A DNA stretch of 64,000 bases from Vibrio coralliilyticus (GCF_024449095.1 NZ_CP024627.1:1612001-1676000), one strand, 5' to 3'. Numbered from the stretch's first letter, positions 1 to 9,889 are shown. A program made the numbers and translations. Notes: generated by a model from the letters alone, not told the origin.

Positions 1-507
1 TTACTCCCCTCCAAAACCAAGGCGATCAAGTGCATGAACCAATGATTGCTTAATGCTTTCTAATTCAGCCGATGGGTTATTCACTGGCTCACCGTTTTCG
101 TCACGAACGTCCGCCACAATAGAGTTGATGATATTGTCGCCTTGATACATTCCAGTGACCACTACAGGTGCGTCACTACCAAGCCCTGTTAACGATTGGC
201 TTAACTCAATTTTTGCATCGTCACCGGAAACTTGTTTTAGGTCGATAACCACTGTATCACCTTTAACAACATGAGATTTTGCCTGTGCTATATCATCATC
301 AGATGCGGTTCCTACATTGATGTAGAGTAAATCGGTCTTAGCCAAGTGTCCGTTGTAAAACTGAGTTGATTGCTGATAGTGCTCAGTAATTGACTGAGAA
401 ATTTCACTTTCACTTCCAAGTATCTGAATATCAGCAAACGCATGTGCAGCAAACAAAGAAGAGAGTAGGGTAAGCGTCCCTAACACTTTAGTTCTGTTAT
501 TTTGCAT
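1..507 (-). CDS. small secreted protein, possibly a cytolysin-secretion/pro-domain-like protein (VvhB-type)
   Basis: A 168-aa protein with a clear N-terminal signal peptide (hydrophobic stretch at about residues 9-25, AHAFA cleavage-like site), so it is exported. The ATG at 507 has a good GAGGA ribosome-binding site. The body alternates short strands with polar loops, with YNGH near residue 52 and a VVIDLKQVSGDDAK strand-turn near 87. This pattern recalls the pro-region of Vibrio pore-forming cytolysins and the separate VvhB-like protein encoded upstream of such toxins. That link is a memory-based resemblance, not a demonstrated match. If right, the toxin gene should lie just beyond the left edge of the window. 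The stop codon occupies bases 1-3. Otherwise it is an uncharacterised secreted protein. Confidence 0.6.
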   Translation of the reverse strand: MQNNRTKVLGTLTLLSSLFAAHAFADIQILGSESEISQSITEHYQQSTQFYNGHLAKTDLLYINVGTASDDDIAQAKSHVVKGDTVVIDLKQVSGDDAKIELSQSLTGLGSDAPVVVTGMYQGDNIINSIVADVRDENGEPVNNPSAELESIKQSLVHALDRLGFGGE

Positions 508-1289
508 ACAAAAATCCTCGTAAAGAGTTATTACTTAATAACAATTTAAACGTTAGTTAACTTTCCATGATATTTTGTTGTCATCCTTGAACGAGAATAA
601 ATACCTCTTGGAATCAAGCTATATTCCAAATCAATCCCCGTGTTTTATTTAGTACCACGATCAATGGATTTCGGGAAAGGGATTTTTTAGGTGAATTAAT
701 TGAATTCTTATACTAATCAATTAGCACAAAATGTGACATTAATTCATTTTAAACCATGATTGGTCTATGACATTGTTGCTCGGAAATGATACAGACTTTG
801 TTCTTTTAATGATCTTAATGCCACTTTTGTTATTTAATTTAAACGGTATTAAATGAGTTAAATATAAAAAGAGCAGATGATGGATTTTAATATAAATTTC
901 TGTTTAAAAAGAAAATTTTTTGTTTTGCATTAGTTTTTAAGTGATCGTTATAACAGTGAATAGCTCTTCATTCAGATGTTGCTAAAGTGCTCTCAGTCAT
1001 ATGTCTCAATATTGATAATGTCAAAACATTAATTAAAGTAATTGCTCTAATTAAAATTCAAATATAATTTGAAATTTTAAGCTAAAATCAAAACATAGAT
1101 CACAAATGTTTCTTATAAGAAACTTCAGGTATTTTTATGATTTTTTATCGTTCGGTATAATAACCAGATAGGCTTTAAGGAATAATGTTAAAACAATTAT
1201 GTTCAGTTAAGGTTTATATTTTAAATGCCTCTAAATTAAAACTTCCTAATGTAGGAAATCGTTATTTAATAAAAATATTAAAAGTATAA
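508..1289. other. 782-bp AT-rich intergenic region, no gene seen
   Basis: This stretch lies between the start of the small secreted protein (507) and the 3' end of the gene ending at 1339. It is strongly AT-rich, with many A/T runs and no open frame with a plausible ribosome-binding site. It must hold the promoter for the 1-507 gene near its left end. I see no operator, tRNA or structured RNA that I can support. Confidence 0.6.
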
Positions 1290-1332
1290 GGCCTATAAAA
1301 TGGCTGGGTTTTCCAACCATTTTATATAGGCC
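1290..1332 (-). terminator. hairpin terminator of the three-gene exported-enzyme operon
   Basis: The arms GGCCTATAAAATGG (1290-1303) and CCATTTTATATAGGCC (1317-1332) pair with a 2-nt bulge. The hairpin sits just downstream of the stop codon at 1339-1341 of the minus-strand gene, and a T-rich stretch follows on that strand. Confidence 0.55.
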
Positions 1333-1338
1333 AGCTGC

Positions 1339-2394
1339 TTATTCTGTAGACAAGGCATCGCAATAGAAAGGACCACTGAACTCAAGCAATGCTTGCGGAA
1401 TTTCGATGGATTCTTCCAATTGCCCAAAGTCATACAAAGAGAATTTTACATCCGCTTTCATAGACTTCATGTACTTTTGTTCACCACCAAAAATGATAAC
1501 GGAAGGAAATTCAAGAGGATAAAAATCATCTAAATCAGATTTTGCCTCCATCACCATTTTGTATCTGAGTTTGTTCATTTCAACTTTTAGGTAGCCAGCG
1601 CAAGAATCATATTCACGCTTGACCGATAGGTTTCCAATGGCGGGGTAGAAAATAAGGTCGTAGTTGTCTGAAATGTAGCGTCCAGCCCATAACTCTATGT
1701 TGGAGTTTCCAATTTTAGCACCTGTGAACATGTAGTAGAGATCATCGGAGAGTCCCATACTATAAACCATGCCTGCACTCGACTCTTTGTCATACCAGCC
1801 TTTATCAACCTGAGCATAACCGCTTCCAAAAAGAGACACGTCACCATCAGAGAAGCTGTATTGAATTGGTGTTCCTACAGTATAAAGAAACCATTTGCCT
1901 CCGACACCGGGCAATTCTGGAATGATACCAAATGGGGTCTGCCCTGGGTTTAATCCTCGCCAATAATGAGCATGCTCGCCATCCCAACGCATCGAGAAAT
2001 GGAAGTCATTGTAGGTCACTTCAACCGAGTCTTGATTAGCGACGACAACTCCCGGGATTTCATAGTGAAAAAGCGTCGCATCATCAAAACCTTTCATAAT
2101 GAGTTTATCACGGAAGATATCGTACTTAATGGTTTTTCCATTGAGTGGGGTAAAAGCAAGGTGAACGTACGCTTTGGGCGTTGGCTCATCAAAATCAGGC
2201 GCTATATAGCTCTGGAGGCTGATTTTGAAATAACCCACATCCGGTACCGCAACATTATAGAACCACTGTTCTGCCCAAGTTTTATCCGAGCTTGGTACAT
2301 GTGGCCGAATATCATCTAAGGTAGTCGCAAACACAGTTAGACTCAGCAGAGAAAACGCTGCTGTGACGGTAAGAAAAATCGATTTGAGATTCAT
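1339..2394 (-). CDS. secreted protein of unknown function, last gene of exported-enzyme operon
   Basis: 351 aa from the ATG at 2394, chosen because it has an AAGGA ribosome-binding site and begins a clean signal peptide (MNLKSIFLTV onward, cleaved near FATT). A longer open frame to 2484 lacks these. The mature part is rich in aromatic residues and beta-strand-like segments (WFYNV near 42, HYWRGLNP near 150, two Cys late in the protein). It faintly recalls the two-lobed lipocalin-like CrtC/AttH and tocopherol-cyclase families that act on hydrophobic terpenoid or lipid substrates; this is only an impression. It is third in an operon with a Tat-exported carotenoid-oxygenase-family protein and an exported FAD oxidase, which suggests shared extracytoplasmic chemistry on a hydrophobic compound. 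Confidence 0.7.
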   Translation of the reverse strand: MNLKSIFLTVTAAFSLLSLTVFATTLDDIRPHVPSSDKTWAEQWFYNVAVPDVGYFKISLQSYIAPDFDEPTPKAYVHLAFTPLNGKTIKYDIFRDKLIMKGFDDATLFHYEIPGVVVANQDSVEVTYNDFHFSMRWDGEHAHYWRGLNPGQTPFGIIPELPGVGGKWFLYTVGTPIQYSFSDGDVSLFGSGYAQVDKGWYDKESSAGMVYSMGLSDDLYYMFTGAKIGNSNIELWAGRYISDNYDLIFYPAIGNLSVKREYDSCAGYLKVEMNKLRYKMVMEAKSDLDDFYPLEFPSVIIFGGEQKYMKSMKADVKFSLYDFGQLEESIEIPQALLEFSGPFYCDALSTE

Positions 2395-2494
2395 CGTCTG
2401 TTGTTCCTTTAAATCAATGAGGATGAGTAAAGGGAAATAAGTATTGATGCTGAATCGGCCACAAGGAGTTCTCCCTATGGCCAATTGACACTAG

Positions 2495-4105
2495 CTAGCG
2501 ACAAATACGAGCGTCGGTGAAATGCAGCCCAGCCTGACATTGCGTTCCAGACTGACAGTGCTCGTCTGTCTGGCAGTAGCATTCCCCACGGACGTTACAT
2601 CCTGGCGTTAAATAGTCATCCATAGGGATATCTCCACTTACGCGCTCCCAGAAAGGGTTGGTAAAAATATTGTAAGGGTCCAGCTCTGCTTTCGCCTGTA
2701 AGAACTCAGGCCACATCGGGAATCGAGAAGGCATATCCTCGAAGATCGCAACAGAATTTTTGCCCCAGTGAGGTCGTGCATCATACTTACGCAATGACAT
2801 CTGCTCTATTTCCAGATTCACAAAGTAATTCTTCGGTTCCTTTTTACCTTCTTGACGCAAGGTGTATTCAATACCCACAAATGCGGTTTCGCGACCAGCA
2901 CTCATACCAATATAGCTGTCAGAGGCTTTACCAAAGCGGAAATAAATGCCATTGAGAGGGAAACAGGTTTTTGGATGAGCCGCGACAATCTCACGTACGT
3001 CACTGATCCAGTCAGGCAAACGCTCAATATCAATGGCCACTTCCTGAAGTGCGATAGGAAGTCTGTCCCAAATACATTTGTTGGGATCTTTACATTTGAA
3101 GTACTGCATTTGATCAGAGTAACCAATAGGTTCACTCACTTTCTTGCCAGTATGAGTATCGCGGAAGTAAGACTTCGCTCTGGCGTTATAACGCGCAACG
3201 GCGGCTAGACATTGCAATCCAGTGCCCGGAAATTCGTGAGCGGCATTAAATAGCAAACCGAAGAAAAACTCCTCTGCATCAGACACATCCGCCTGAGCAT
3301 TATACGCTTCACCTTGCGTCTCCAATGGAACAGGGTTGTATAAGGTGGTGGTATAGCGGCCAAGGCCAGGGAACCAAGCTATATTGGCTGAGTAGTTGTT
3401 GCGAGCGATGTCCAGAACAACATCTTCCAATCCAGAATCGTCACGATACCCTGTAACTTCTGCTTTGACTTTAAACGCTTCCTCGATAGCCAGCGTGACT
3501 TCAACGACGACACCTAACACGCCCAAGTTGACGCGAGCAGCGTTGAGCAAATCGCCGTTCAACACACGAACGTCTCCCTGACCATCAACGACTTTAAGCT
3601 CTGTCACATAGTCCGCTAGCATATTGCTGGGTTTTTCCAATGTTGAGCCATGTGTACCACTGCCAAGCATACCGCCGACTGTGAAGATGGCTAACTCAGT
3701 GACCATGTTGATCGCGTAACCTTGTTTACGAAGAAAGTCATTTAAGTCGTTAAACCTCATACCCGCTTCAACTGTGACTCGTTTATTCGCTGCATCGAAA
3801 TGAACGATCTTATCCATATTCTTCAGCGTGAGTTGAACTTGGTCATCACCCGCGCAGGCAGCATCAATCTGACTGGCAAACTTACGGTTACCCGTCATCA
3901 CTTTTTTACCGCGTATCAGTGCATCTTTAATGATAGCCTGAACGCCTTCAATGGATTGTGGGTCATAAACCGCTTCAGGATGACAGGTATAGGTCCCTTG
4001 ATAGTTGGAGATTTCACGTTCGGGCTCGCTCGTTTGAAGCGCAAAGGCTGTTCCTAATGCAGCCGATATTAAAGTAGCGCCGAGCGCGAGAGTTCTTATT
4101 CTCAT
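2495..4105 (-). CDS. exported FAD-linked oxidase (aldonolactone/BBE-like) with Cys-rich C-terminal tail
   Basis: 536 aa from the ATG at 4105, which has an AAGGAAT ribosome-binding site. The track-length frame to 4279 overlaps the upstream gene and is rejected. A signal peptide occupies about residues 1-25. The FAD-binding (PCMH/VAO-type) domain follows at about 40-220, with the GGMLGSGTHGS nucleotide-binding segment. The C-terminal half matches the D-arabinono-lactone/gulono-lactone oxidase style, ending near PYNIFTNPFW. The last ~35 residues form an unusual eight-Cys tail (CNVRGECYC... CQSGTQC), probably disulfide-bonded, which supports export. The substrate is unknown. It lies 64 bp after the carotenoid-oxygenase gene and about 100 bp before the secreted unknown, in one transcription unit. 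Confidence 0.8.
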   Translation of the reverse strand: MRIRTLALGATLISAALGTAFALQTSEPEREISNYQGTYTCHPEAVYDPQSIEGVQAIIKDALIRGKKVMTGNRKFASQIDAACAGDDQVQLTLKNMDKIVHFDAANKRVTVEAGMRFNDLNDFLRKQGYAINMVTELAIFTVGGMLGSGTHGSTLEKPSNMLADYVTELKVVDGQGDVRVLNGDLLNAARVNLGVLGVVVEVTLAIEEAFKVKAEVTGYRDDSGLEDVVLDIARNNYSANIAWFPGLGRYTTTLYNPVPLETQGEAYNAQADVSDAEEFFFGLLFNAAHEFPGTGLQCLAAVARYNARAKSYFRDTHTGKKVSEPIGYSDQMQYFKCKDPNKCIWDRLPIALQEVAIDIERLPDWISDVREIVAAHPKTCFPLNGIYFRFGKASDSYIGMSAGRETAFVGIEYTLRQEGKKEPKNYFVNLEIEQMSLRKYDARPHWGKNSVAIFEDMPSRFPMWPEFLQAKAELDPYNIFTNPFWERVSGDIPMDDYLTPGCNVRGECYCQTDEHCQSGTQCQAGLHFTDARICR

Positions 4106-4169
4106 TAAATATTCCTTATTTAAAAACACTGTGACATTGAGCTTCATCAGCTCGAAATAGCAATGGGTA

Positions 4170-6011
4170 TCAGCCAAATCGTGGCAATATTTGTTGTTCG
4201 ATAACGTCCCGAACGGCACGTCGATGTTGAGGAACTCGACTGCGGAAGAACTCGCCAACATTGGCTTGGTATCCGTCAATCGGTCTTGGCCCTATCTCTG
4301 GAACCCAAAGCGCATGATTCGTTGTCGCAAAATTGAGTTGGGAATGACCTAAAATGGCAAGCGGGCCTTGAGAGAGGTTTTTCGCATCAAAAATCCAGAT
4401 TTCTTTACCGTTGCCAATGGTGTTGGTTGGCTCTTTACGAACTACCGCAGTAAAGATGTAGCCGTCATCTTGCGCGTGGCTACCGGGCCTAGACATAAAC
4501 TGAGGCGTTCGTATTACACAGTCAGCAGGAAATTGATAAGCGTTGGTGACTGCCATCTTTTGGCAATCCATATGGACGAGCGCGGAAGGTTGGTCTTCTT
4601 GAGGCAACGAGTCATTAGTAAACAGACGGTTAGGGTATTGCTCGTATGCATCCGCGACACGCTCAACAACATGATCTTTGCGATAGCCCACAGCGGCCCA
4701 GTAGATATGGTCAAACTGTTCAGGGAATTGGAAATGACCTCGGTAAGCGGGATCGTTCATATCCCAGAAAAGCTGGTCATCTCGAATTAAACGAAAATCA
4801 CCCGTAATTTCACGCACGGAATCAGATTGAACCTGAATTCGAGCTCGAACTAGGCCACCGACATCCATCGGTGCGGCAGGATAACCTGCGAGTGAATCAC
4901 TGACTCTTCCACCGAATAGCAATCTATCTCTGGTATATTGCGGCTCAGATTTATCCATCGCGCCCAGATACTGCCCATACAGCGTAATTTCGTTTTCATG
5001 ATCATCGTAATTGCACATAACATCCGAGGTATCAAAGTTAAGCTCAATGTAATCGGCTGTGACAATGTCACTACTTGAGAGCAAGTCTTTCTTGCGAATA
5101 ACCCATACAGGCGTACGATGTTGCTGAGCGTTGACTGAGCGGATGCCTATCATTCTTAACGGCTCAACTTGTGCAGCTGTTTCAAAGATAAGGACATGAT
5201 GGCGGGTGACACCCAGTGAATGCGCAGTCGCAGCGATAAATGCTGGTCGGCCATCTCGTCCGACGATATCCCAACCTTGAAGGGCGCTTTTCTTATCCCA
5301 CTTCAGGAGCCGGATAAATCCATTCTTGGTGCCTGTATTTGAAACGTTACCTCCATAGTTAATGGTAAAACACTCGTCTGATTCGAGATCAAAGTATGGG
5401 TGACCAGTGGTCCGTACCTGAGGAAATAGCCATTTGTCTGGCGTCAGTGCGTCCATCCATGGTGGTAAACTGCTACGCCATTCATCGTAATGACCGATGG
5501 GCGTAATAAGATCTAATGTTGTCGCATCAAATTCATAAGGAACGCCGCCCTCGTAACTTAAAGCGAACCGGTTATCACCAAGGTAGTTGGGTGCGGTATT
5601 ACAGTAGTTAACAAATCCCATAGAAGGGCTGTAATACGCCATACCACCGAGCAATTTGAATCTATCAGGCCAATAGTGGATGTGCTGTTGCATGATAGCA
5701 GAGGGGGTGTCGATCATTTTGCGCATAAACGACACTTGCCCAAGGGAGAAATCCAAGCGGGTCAGCGCACCACGACCACTCGGGCTAAGATGATCCCGCT
5801 CGAGTGGAATGCCTTCAGCAAAGAACACATGGCCCATGATGTCATCAGGTAATTGTCCGTAAAGCAGATTTAAGTTGCCCGAAGAGGGCGTGAAGTCGGC
5901 TTGCATTATCGACTCTGGAAAAAGTGAATGATTCACAGTCGGTGAAGCGAACAGCTGCCCAGGCACTAGTGTGACACCCGCTAATCCCTTTAAAAAAGTA
6001 CGTCTTTCCAT
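4170..6011 (-). CDS. Tat-exported carotenoid oxygenase family protein
   Basis: 613 aa starting at MERRTFLKGLAG, a twin-arginine signal (RRTFLKG) followed by a hydrophobic segment, so export of a folded metalloprotein is expected. ATG 6020 or TTG 6023 are alternative starts. The beta-propeller signature LSYEGGVPYEFDATTL (about 151-166) is typical of the RPE65/carotenoid-cleavage/lignostilbene dioxygenase family. Likely iron-ligand histidines are H204 (TGHPYFD), H264 (AHSLGVT) and the C-terminal NHALWVPE. The third family histidine is not obvious: CNYDDHENE (333-341) sits where H-x-x-N-A-x-E is usual, so either H338 substitutes or activity has changed. It is first in a minus-strand operon with an exported FAD oxidase. 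The substrate could be a carotenoid, stilbene or related alkene. Confidence 0.8.
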   Translation of the reverse strand: MERRTFLKGLAGVTLVPGQLFASPTVNHSLFPESIMQADFTPSSGNLNLLYGQLPDDIMGHVFFAEGIPLERDHLSPSGRGALTRLDFSLGQVSFMRKMIDTPSAIMQQHIHYWPDRFKLLGGMAYYSPSMGFVNYCNTAPNYLGDNRFALSYEGGVPYEFDATTLDLITPIGHYDEWRSSLPPWMDALTPDKWLFPQVRTTGHPYFDLESDECFTINYGGNVSNTGTKNGFIRLLKWDKKSALQGWDIVGRDGRPAFIAATAHSLGVTRHHVLIFETAAQVEPLRMIGIRSVNAQQHRTPVWVIRKKDLLSSSDIVTADYIELNFDTSDVMCNYDDHENEITLYGQYLGAMDKSEPQYTRDRLLFGGRVSDSLAGYPAAPMDVGGLVRARIQVQSDSVREITGDFRLIRDDQLFWDMNDPAYRGHFQFPEQFDHIYWAAVGYRKDHVVERVADAYEQYPNRLFTNDSLPQEDQPSALVHMDCQKMAVTNAYQFPADCVIRTPQFMSRPGSHAQDDGYIFTAVVRKEPTNTIGNGKEIWIFDAKNLSQGPLAILGHSQLNFATTNHALWVPEIGPRPIDGYQANVGEFFRSRVPQHRRAVRDVIEQQILPRFG

Positions 6012-6023
6012 AGTTCTCATCAA

Positions 6024-6439
6024 TAAGTAACTGCATGCATATATTGGAAAGTAGATGAGATTTATAAAGTGTATTGAGGAATGTTAAAAATTATGAATTG
6101 TGGCAGAGAAGTGGTGCAATGACTCTAGTCGGTTACACAGTGAAGCATCAATAACATACTGAAAATCTGTTACTTTTATCATTATTCAATTTCTCAAAAC
6201 CATTAGTGACAACGTCACTAAATTTGTTCTAATCACTATCTTTTCATAAGCATTGTCTATTGCTACTCGCTATTCACATTATCCTTGCCTATCTTTATTG
6301 AGTATTAAAACAGTATGAGCATTCAGCTGTGACTGGCTGTACTCGTGCTGAATAAAGAGTGCGTGTACCGCAAAGTCCTTGAAGAGAGAAGGATGTCATA
6401 CACAGGGCACTCTTAACTTAGATGTAAGGTACCTAACGT
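6024..6439. promoter_or_regulatory. 416-bp divergent promoter region
   Basis: It separates the minus-strand exported-enzyme operon from the plus-strand chemoreceptor/racemase pair and so must contain both promoters. It is AT-rich, with no open frame I can support. The one clear element is the 19-bp palindrome at 6203-6221. Confidence 0.55.
6203..6221. promoter_or_regulatory. candidate operator palindrome TTAGTGAC-AAC-GTCACTAA
   Basis: A perfect 8-bp inverted repeat with a 3-bp centre, in the divergent intergenic region. Its size and symmetry fit binding of a dimeric repressor or activator. Which side it regulates cannot be read from sequence alone. Confidence 0.4.
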
Positions 6440-8071
6440 ATGCATGTGAAGAACCTTTCGATCGGCAAAAAAATTGCCTTAGCGTTTGTCGTTATCGCCG
6501 CAATGAATTTGGGCTTCGGCTTTTTAATGCTGAGTGAACTAAGGAACATTAAAGCCGAACTCCTCAACTATACCGACGATACACTGCCTGCTGTCGAGAA
6601 AGTCGACTCTATTCGAGACCAGATGTCGTTATGGCGAAGAGCTCAGTTTGCCGCCTTTGCGATGAGTGATCCTGCAAAAGTTCAATCCACCATTTCAAGC
6701 AACGAGAACATTCGTCAGGAAATTAATAAAGGGCTCAGCGCCTACGGAAAGACCGTTTGGCCTGGTGAAGAAGAACAAACCTTCAAGCGACTAGATAAGA
6801 AGTGGCAAGGTTATCTGGCGACGATGGACTCATTCAATCAAGCCATGTCCAACATGGACAAAGAAACCGCTTACCCCATATTGGCTAACTCACTCGGTGA
6901 GTTTGAGAGCATCGAGGCTGACATTAATATATTGGTCGACATTCTCAAAGGTGCAATGAACAGCAATCGGGAAGCGATTTTATCGTCAGTCGATGGCTTA
7001 AGCCGTTCAGCAATGATCATCAATGTTTTGATTGTCGCCGTCATGGTTATTATGACGATGTTTCTGACCCGAATTATATGCGGTCCTTTAGTTGTCGTTG
7101 TTAAGCAAGCCAATGCAATCGCAGAGGGTGATCTGTCTAGAACACTGGATCGCTCAGCGATCGGTAACGATGAGTTAGGTGAGCTAGCTGATGCTTCGAC
7201 CCGAATGCAAAGCAACCTCAGAGACTTAATCAACCAGAGCGTCACAGTGGTTCGCGAGCTCGGGCGCGCAGTCGATGACATGACGCATACATCGAACAAG
7301 TCAGCGCGTGAAATGCAAGATCAGCAATCACAGGTCACCCACGTTGCGACGGCGATGGGGGAAATGAAATCCTCTGTGGCAAATGTAGCTCAAACCACAG
7401 AGGTCTCTGCTGAAAAAGCCAATGACGCGAATGGCAAAGTTCAGGAAGGGGCACGCAATACCAAAGCAATGGTCGGTTCAATTCAAAATGTCGCACAGAT
7501 CATGGGCGAAGCGGGTGAGAGTGTTGCCGAGCTTGAACAACAATCGAACCAGGTTAATACCATTGTTGATGTGATCCGAGACATTGCCGATCAAACCAAC
7601 CTGCTCGCACTAAACGCCGCTATTGAGGCAGCACGAGCGGGTGAATCTGGACGAGGTTTTGCTGTTGTAGCTGACGAAGTTCGTACACTCGCCGGGCGTA
7701 CACAGGCCTCCACAAGTGAAATCACCGCCATCATCGAGAAACTTCAGGCTATTGCCAGCCAGGCAAAAGAGACAACCGACCGTTCGCGTCAGCAAATCGA
7801 AACGTGCGTAGAGCAAGGTAATCAGTCTCAAGAACTTATGACCGCGATTCGTGGCTTCATCTCAGAAATAGCTGACATGGGAACGCAAATAGCCAGCGCG
7901 TGTAATCAGCAGGATAGTGTGGCTGAAGAGCTCAGTTCAAATATTGAGAGTATTAACATGTCTGCTCAATCTGTTTCTGCTGGCTCTGAAAGCACTGCAC
8001 AGGGTTGTCAGGAGCTCAGCCGCCTGTCCGCCTCGCTCCAGCAAGCGATGGGTAAATTCAAATTGGATTAG
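6440..8071 (+). CDS. methyl-accepting chemotaxis protein (possibly D-amino-acid receptor, MCP_DRK-like)
   Basis: 543-aa inner-membrane chemoreceptor. TM1 lies at about residues 11-31, a periplasmic four-helix-bundle-like sensor at 32-190, TM2 at 190-210, HAMP at 211-265, then the cytoplasmic coiled-coil signalling domain. The conserved hairpin tip ([18 protein letters not shown]) is near residue 382. It would signal through CheW/CheA. The neighbour 37 bp downstream is a periplasmic broad-spectrum racemase. The same pairing exists in V. cholerae, where the receptor has been reported to sense D-amino acids made by the racemase; orthology here is inferred from context and not tested. Confidence 0.9.
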   Translation: MHVKNLSIGKKIALAFVVIAAMNLGFGFLMLSELRNIKAELLNYTDDTLPAVEKVDSIRDQMSLWRRAQFAAFAMSDPAKVQSTISSNENIRQEINKGLSAYGKTVWPGEEEQTFKRLDKKWQGYLATMDSFNQAMSNMDKETAYPILANSLGEFESIEADINILVDILKGAMNSNREAILSSVDGLSRSAMIINVLIVAVMVIMTMFLTRIICGPLVVVVKQANAIAEGDLSRTLDRSAIGNDELGELADASTRMQSNLRDLINQSVTVVRELGRAVDDMTHTSNKSAREMQDQQSQVTHVATAMGEMKSSVANVAQTTEVSAEKANDANGKVQEGARNTKAMVGSIQNVAQIMGEAGESVAELEQQSNQVNTIVDVIRDIADQTNLLALNAAIEAARAGESGRGFAVVADEVRTLAGRTQASTSEITAIIEKLQAIASQAKETTDRSRQQIETCVEQGNQSQELMTAIRGFISEIADMGTQIASACNQQDSVAEELSSNIESINMSAQSVSAGSESTAQGCQELSRLSASLQQAMGKFKLD

Positions 8072-8108
8072 TGAGTCAGACGAATACGGTCTGGAATAGG
8101 GAGGTTTT

Positions 8109-9326
8109 ATGGTTTTCCGCGCAACACTGGTTTCACTTGCAGTCGCATCTGCACTATTTCCAATGGGCTCCATCGCTGCACCTATAGCGTTGCCTGACAC
8201 GCCGCCAGCAATGAATCAAGTACAGCAATCGAACGCATGGCTTGAGATTAGCCTAGGTCAATTCAAACAAAACATGGCACAGTTTCGCTCCCATCTCAGC
8301 AGTCAAACAAAGCTTTGTGTGGTGATGAAGGCCGATGCCTATGGCAATGGAATACGCGGCTTAATGCCGACCATTCTTGAGCTCAATGTCCCTTGCATCG
8401 CAATCGCAAGTAATGCTGAGGCGAGGACTGTTCGAGATAGTGGGTTTGAAGGCCAGTTAGTTCGTGTTCGATCTGCTGACATTCAGGAAATTGAACAAGC
8501 CATGGATCTTGATATTGAAGAGCTTATCGGCAGCTTGGAGCAGGCGAATCAGATCAAATCTCTAAGCACAGACAAAACAATCAAAGTCCATTTAGCGTTG
8601 AATGATGGCGGCATGTCTCGAAATGGGATTGATATGAGTACCGAAAAAGGTAAGCAAGAAGCACTTGATATTGCGAAGCACCAAGGCATCGATATCGTGG
8701 GCATCATGACGCATTTCCCAAATTATGATGCTGACGAAGTGAGAAGCAAACTCGCAGATTTCAATCAAAGCTCAGCATGGCTGATCGAAAACGCTAACTT
8801 GAATAGGGATGATGTATTACTCCATGTATCAAACTCTTATACGGCATTGAACGTTCCTGAAGCGCAACTGGATATGGTGAGACCCGGCGGGGTACTGTAT
8901 GGCGATCTGCCAACTAACCCGGAATATCCCTCAATTGTTAGTTTCAAAACTCGAGTCGCGTCTTTACACAATGTTCCTGCCAATTCTACCGTCGGCTATG
9001 ACAGTAGCTACGTGACCAAACGTGACAGTGTATTGGCCAATTTACCCGTAGGGTACTCTGATGGTTACCCGAGAAAAATGGGTAACCGAGCCCATGTCAT
9101 AGTGAATGGGCAACGTGCTCCGGTTGTAGGGAAAACATCGATGAACACGACGATGGTAGATGTTACTGATGTTAAAGGTGTAATTACGGGACAAGAAGTC
9201 ACACTGTTTGGCCAACAAGCGAATGCACAAATCAGTGTCGGAGAAATGGAAGAACATGCTGAATTGATATTCCCAGAGCTTTATACCGTTTGGGGAACGG
9301 CCAATCCAAGGCTTTACATACCGTAA
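8109..9326 (+). CDS. bsr: periplasmic broad-specificity amino-acid racemase (BsrV-like)
   Basis: 405-aa alanine-racemase-fold enzyme with an N-terminal signal peptide (residues 1-23, SIAAP), unlike cytoplasmic Alr. The PLP lysine is in [12 protein letters not shown] (about residue 75), and the second-domain catalytic region is around [14 protein letters not shown] (about 345). The family interconverts L- and D-forms of several amino acids, including basic ones, in the periplasm; the D-amino acids influence peptidoglycan and signalling. The start has a strong GGGAGG ribosome-binding site. It closely follows the chemoreceptor gene and is probably co-transcribed. An inverted repeat (AGCCAGCGTT 9351-9360 / AACGCTGGCT 9396-9405) lies downstream and may end the transcript. 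Confidence 0.88.
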   Translation: MVFRATLVSLAVASALFPMGSIAAPIALPDTPPAMNQVQQSNAWLEISLGQFKQNMAQFRSHLSSQTKLCVVMKADAYGNGIRGLMPTILELNVPCIAIASNAEARTVRDSGFEGQLVRVRSADIQEIEQAMDLDIEELIGSLEQANQIKSLSTDKTIKVHLALNDGGMSRNGIDMSTEKGKQEALDIAKHQGIDIVGIMTHFPNYDADEVRSKLADFNQSSAWLIENANLNRDDVLLHVSNSYTALNVPEAQLDMVRPGGVLYGDLPTNPEYPSIVSFKTRVASLHNVPANSTVGYDSSYVTKRDSVLANLPVGYSDGYPRKMGNRAHVIVNGQRAPVVGKTSMNTTMVDVTDVKGVITGQEVTLFGQQANAQISVGEMEEHAELIFPELYTVWGTANPRLYIP

Positions 9327-9515
9327 CCAAGATCACATAAAGCGGTTCAAAGCCAGCGTTAGTGAGCCATTTAGATAAACTTCAAATTGGCTATAAACGC
9401 TGGCTATATATAGGGTTAGCGACATCATTACTTCTTTTTAGACTTTTTCATTTTATATTCAATCATTTTGATATGAGAATAATGCTTCTTTAAACCTATT
9501 GTCAGGGAGACAAAT

Positions 9516-9803
9516 ATGGAAAATGAAGCAGCTGCAATTATTGCTAAAAGCTCACCTCAACAAATCGCGACTGGCGAGTTAGTTGTCCTCAAAAACACCA
9601 TCAAGAAATTCTGTAAAGGCCCTATGCGTTCTGAGCTCATGAAGTTGGCTAACTCAGAGCTCGGGGCAATCTGTTCTAAGATCACTGCGGAGCGCATGCC
9701 GCTTTATCAAGCGAAAATCACCCACCTTAAAGAACTTGCCAAGTGCAACAATCAGTTAAGACTAAGAGACGAACTACGAGAAATCAGAAGTACAGGCATT
9801 TAA
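9516..9803 (+). CDS. 95-aa helical protein of unknown function preceding a MIX-like effector
   Basis: A small soluble protein starting with a strong GGGAG ribosome-binding site. No signal peptide or membrane segment. The sequence is charged and likely all-helical, with three Cys residues (KKFCKG, GAICSK, AKCNNQ). I do not recognise the family. It lies 86 bp upstream of the 798-aa candidate T6SS effector in the same direction, so it could be a co-expressed chaperone, adaptor or immunity factor. Those roles are guesses from position only. Confidence 0.65.
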   Translation: MENEAAAIIAKSSPQQIATGELVVLKNTIKKFCKGPMRSELMKLANSELGAICSKITAERMPLYQAKITHLKELAKCNNQLRLRDELREIRSTGI

Positions 9804-9889
9804 CCCGATTTAATCAAGCAAGGACGTTAACCGCCTGATAAAAGAAATATTACAACAATAAATAACCACAACATCATAGGCTAATTAGC

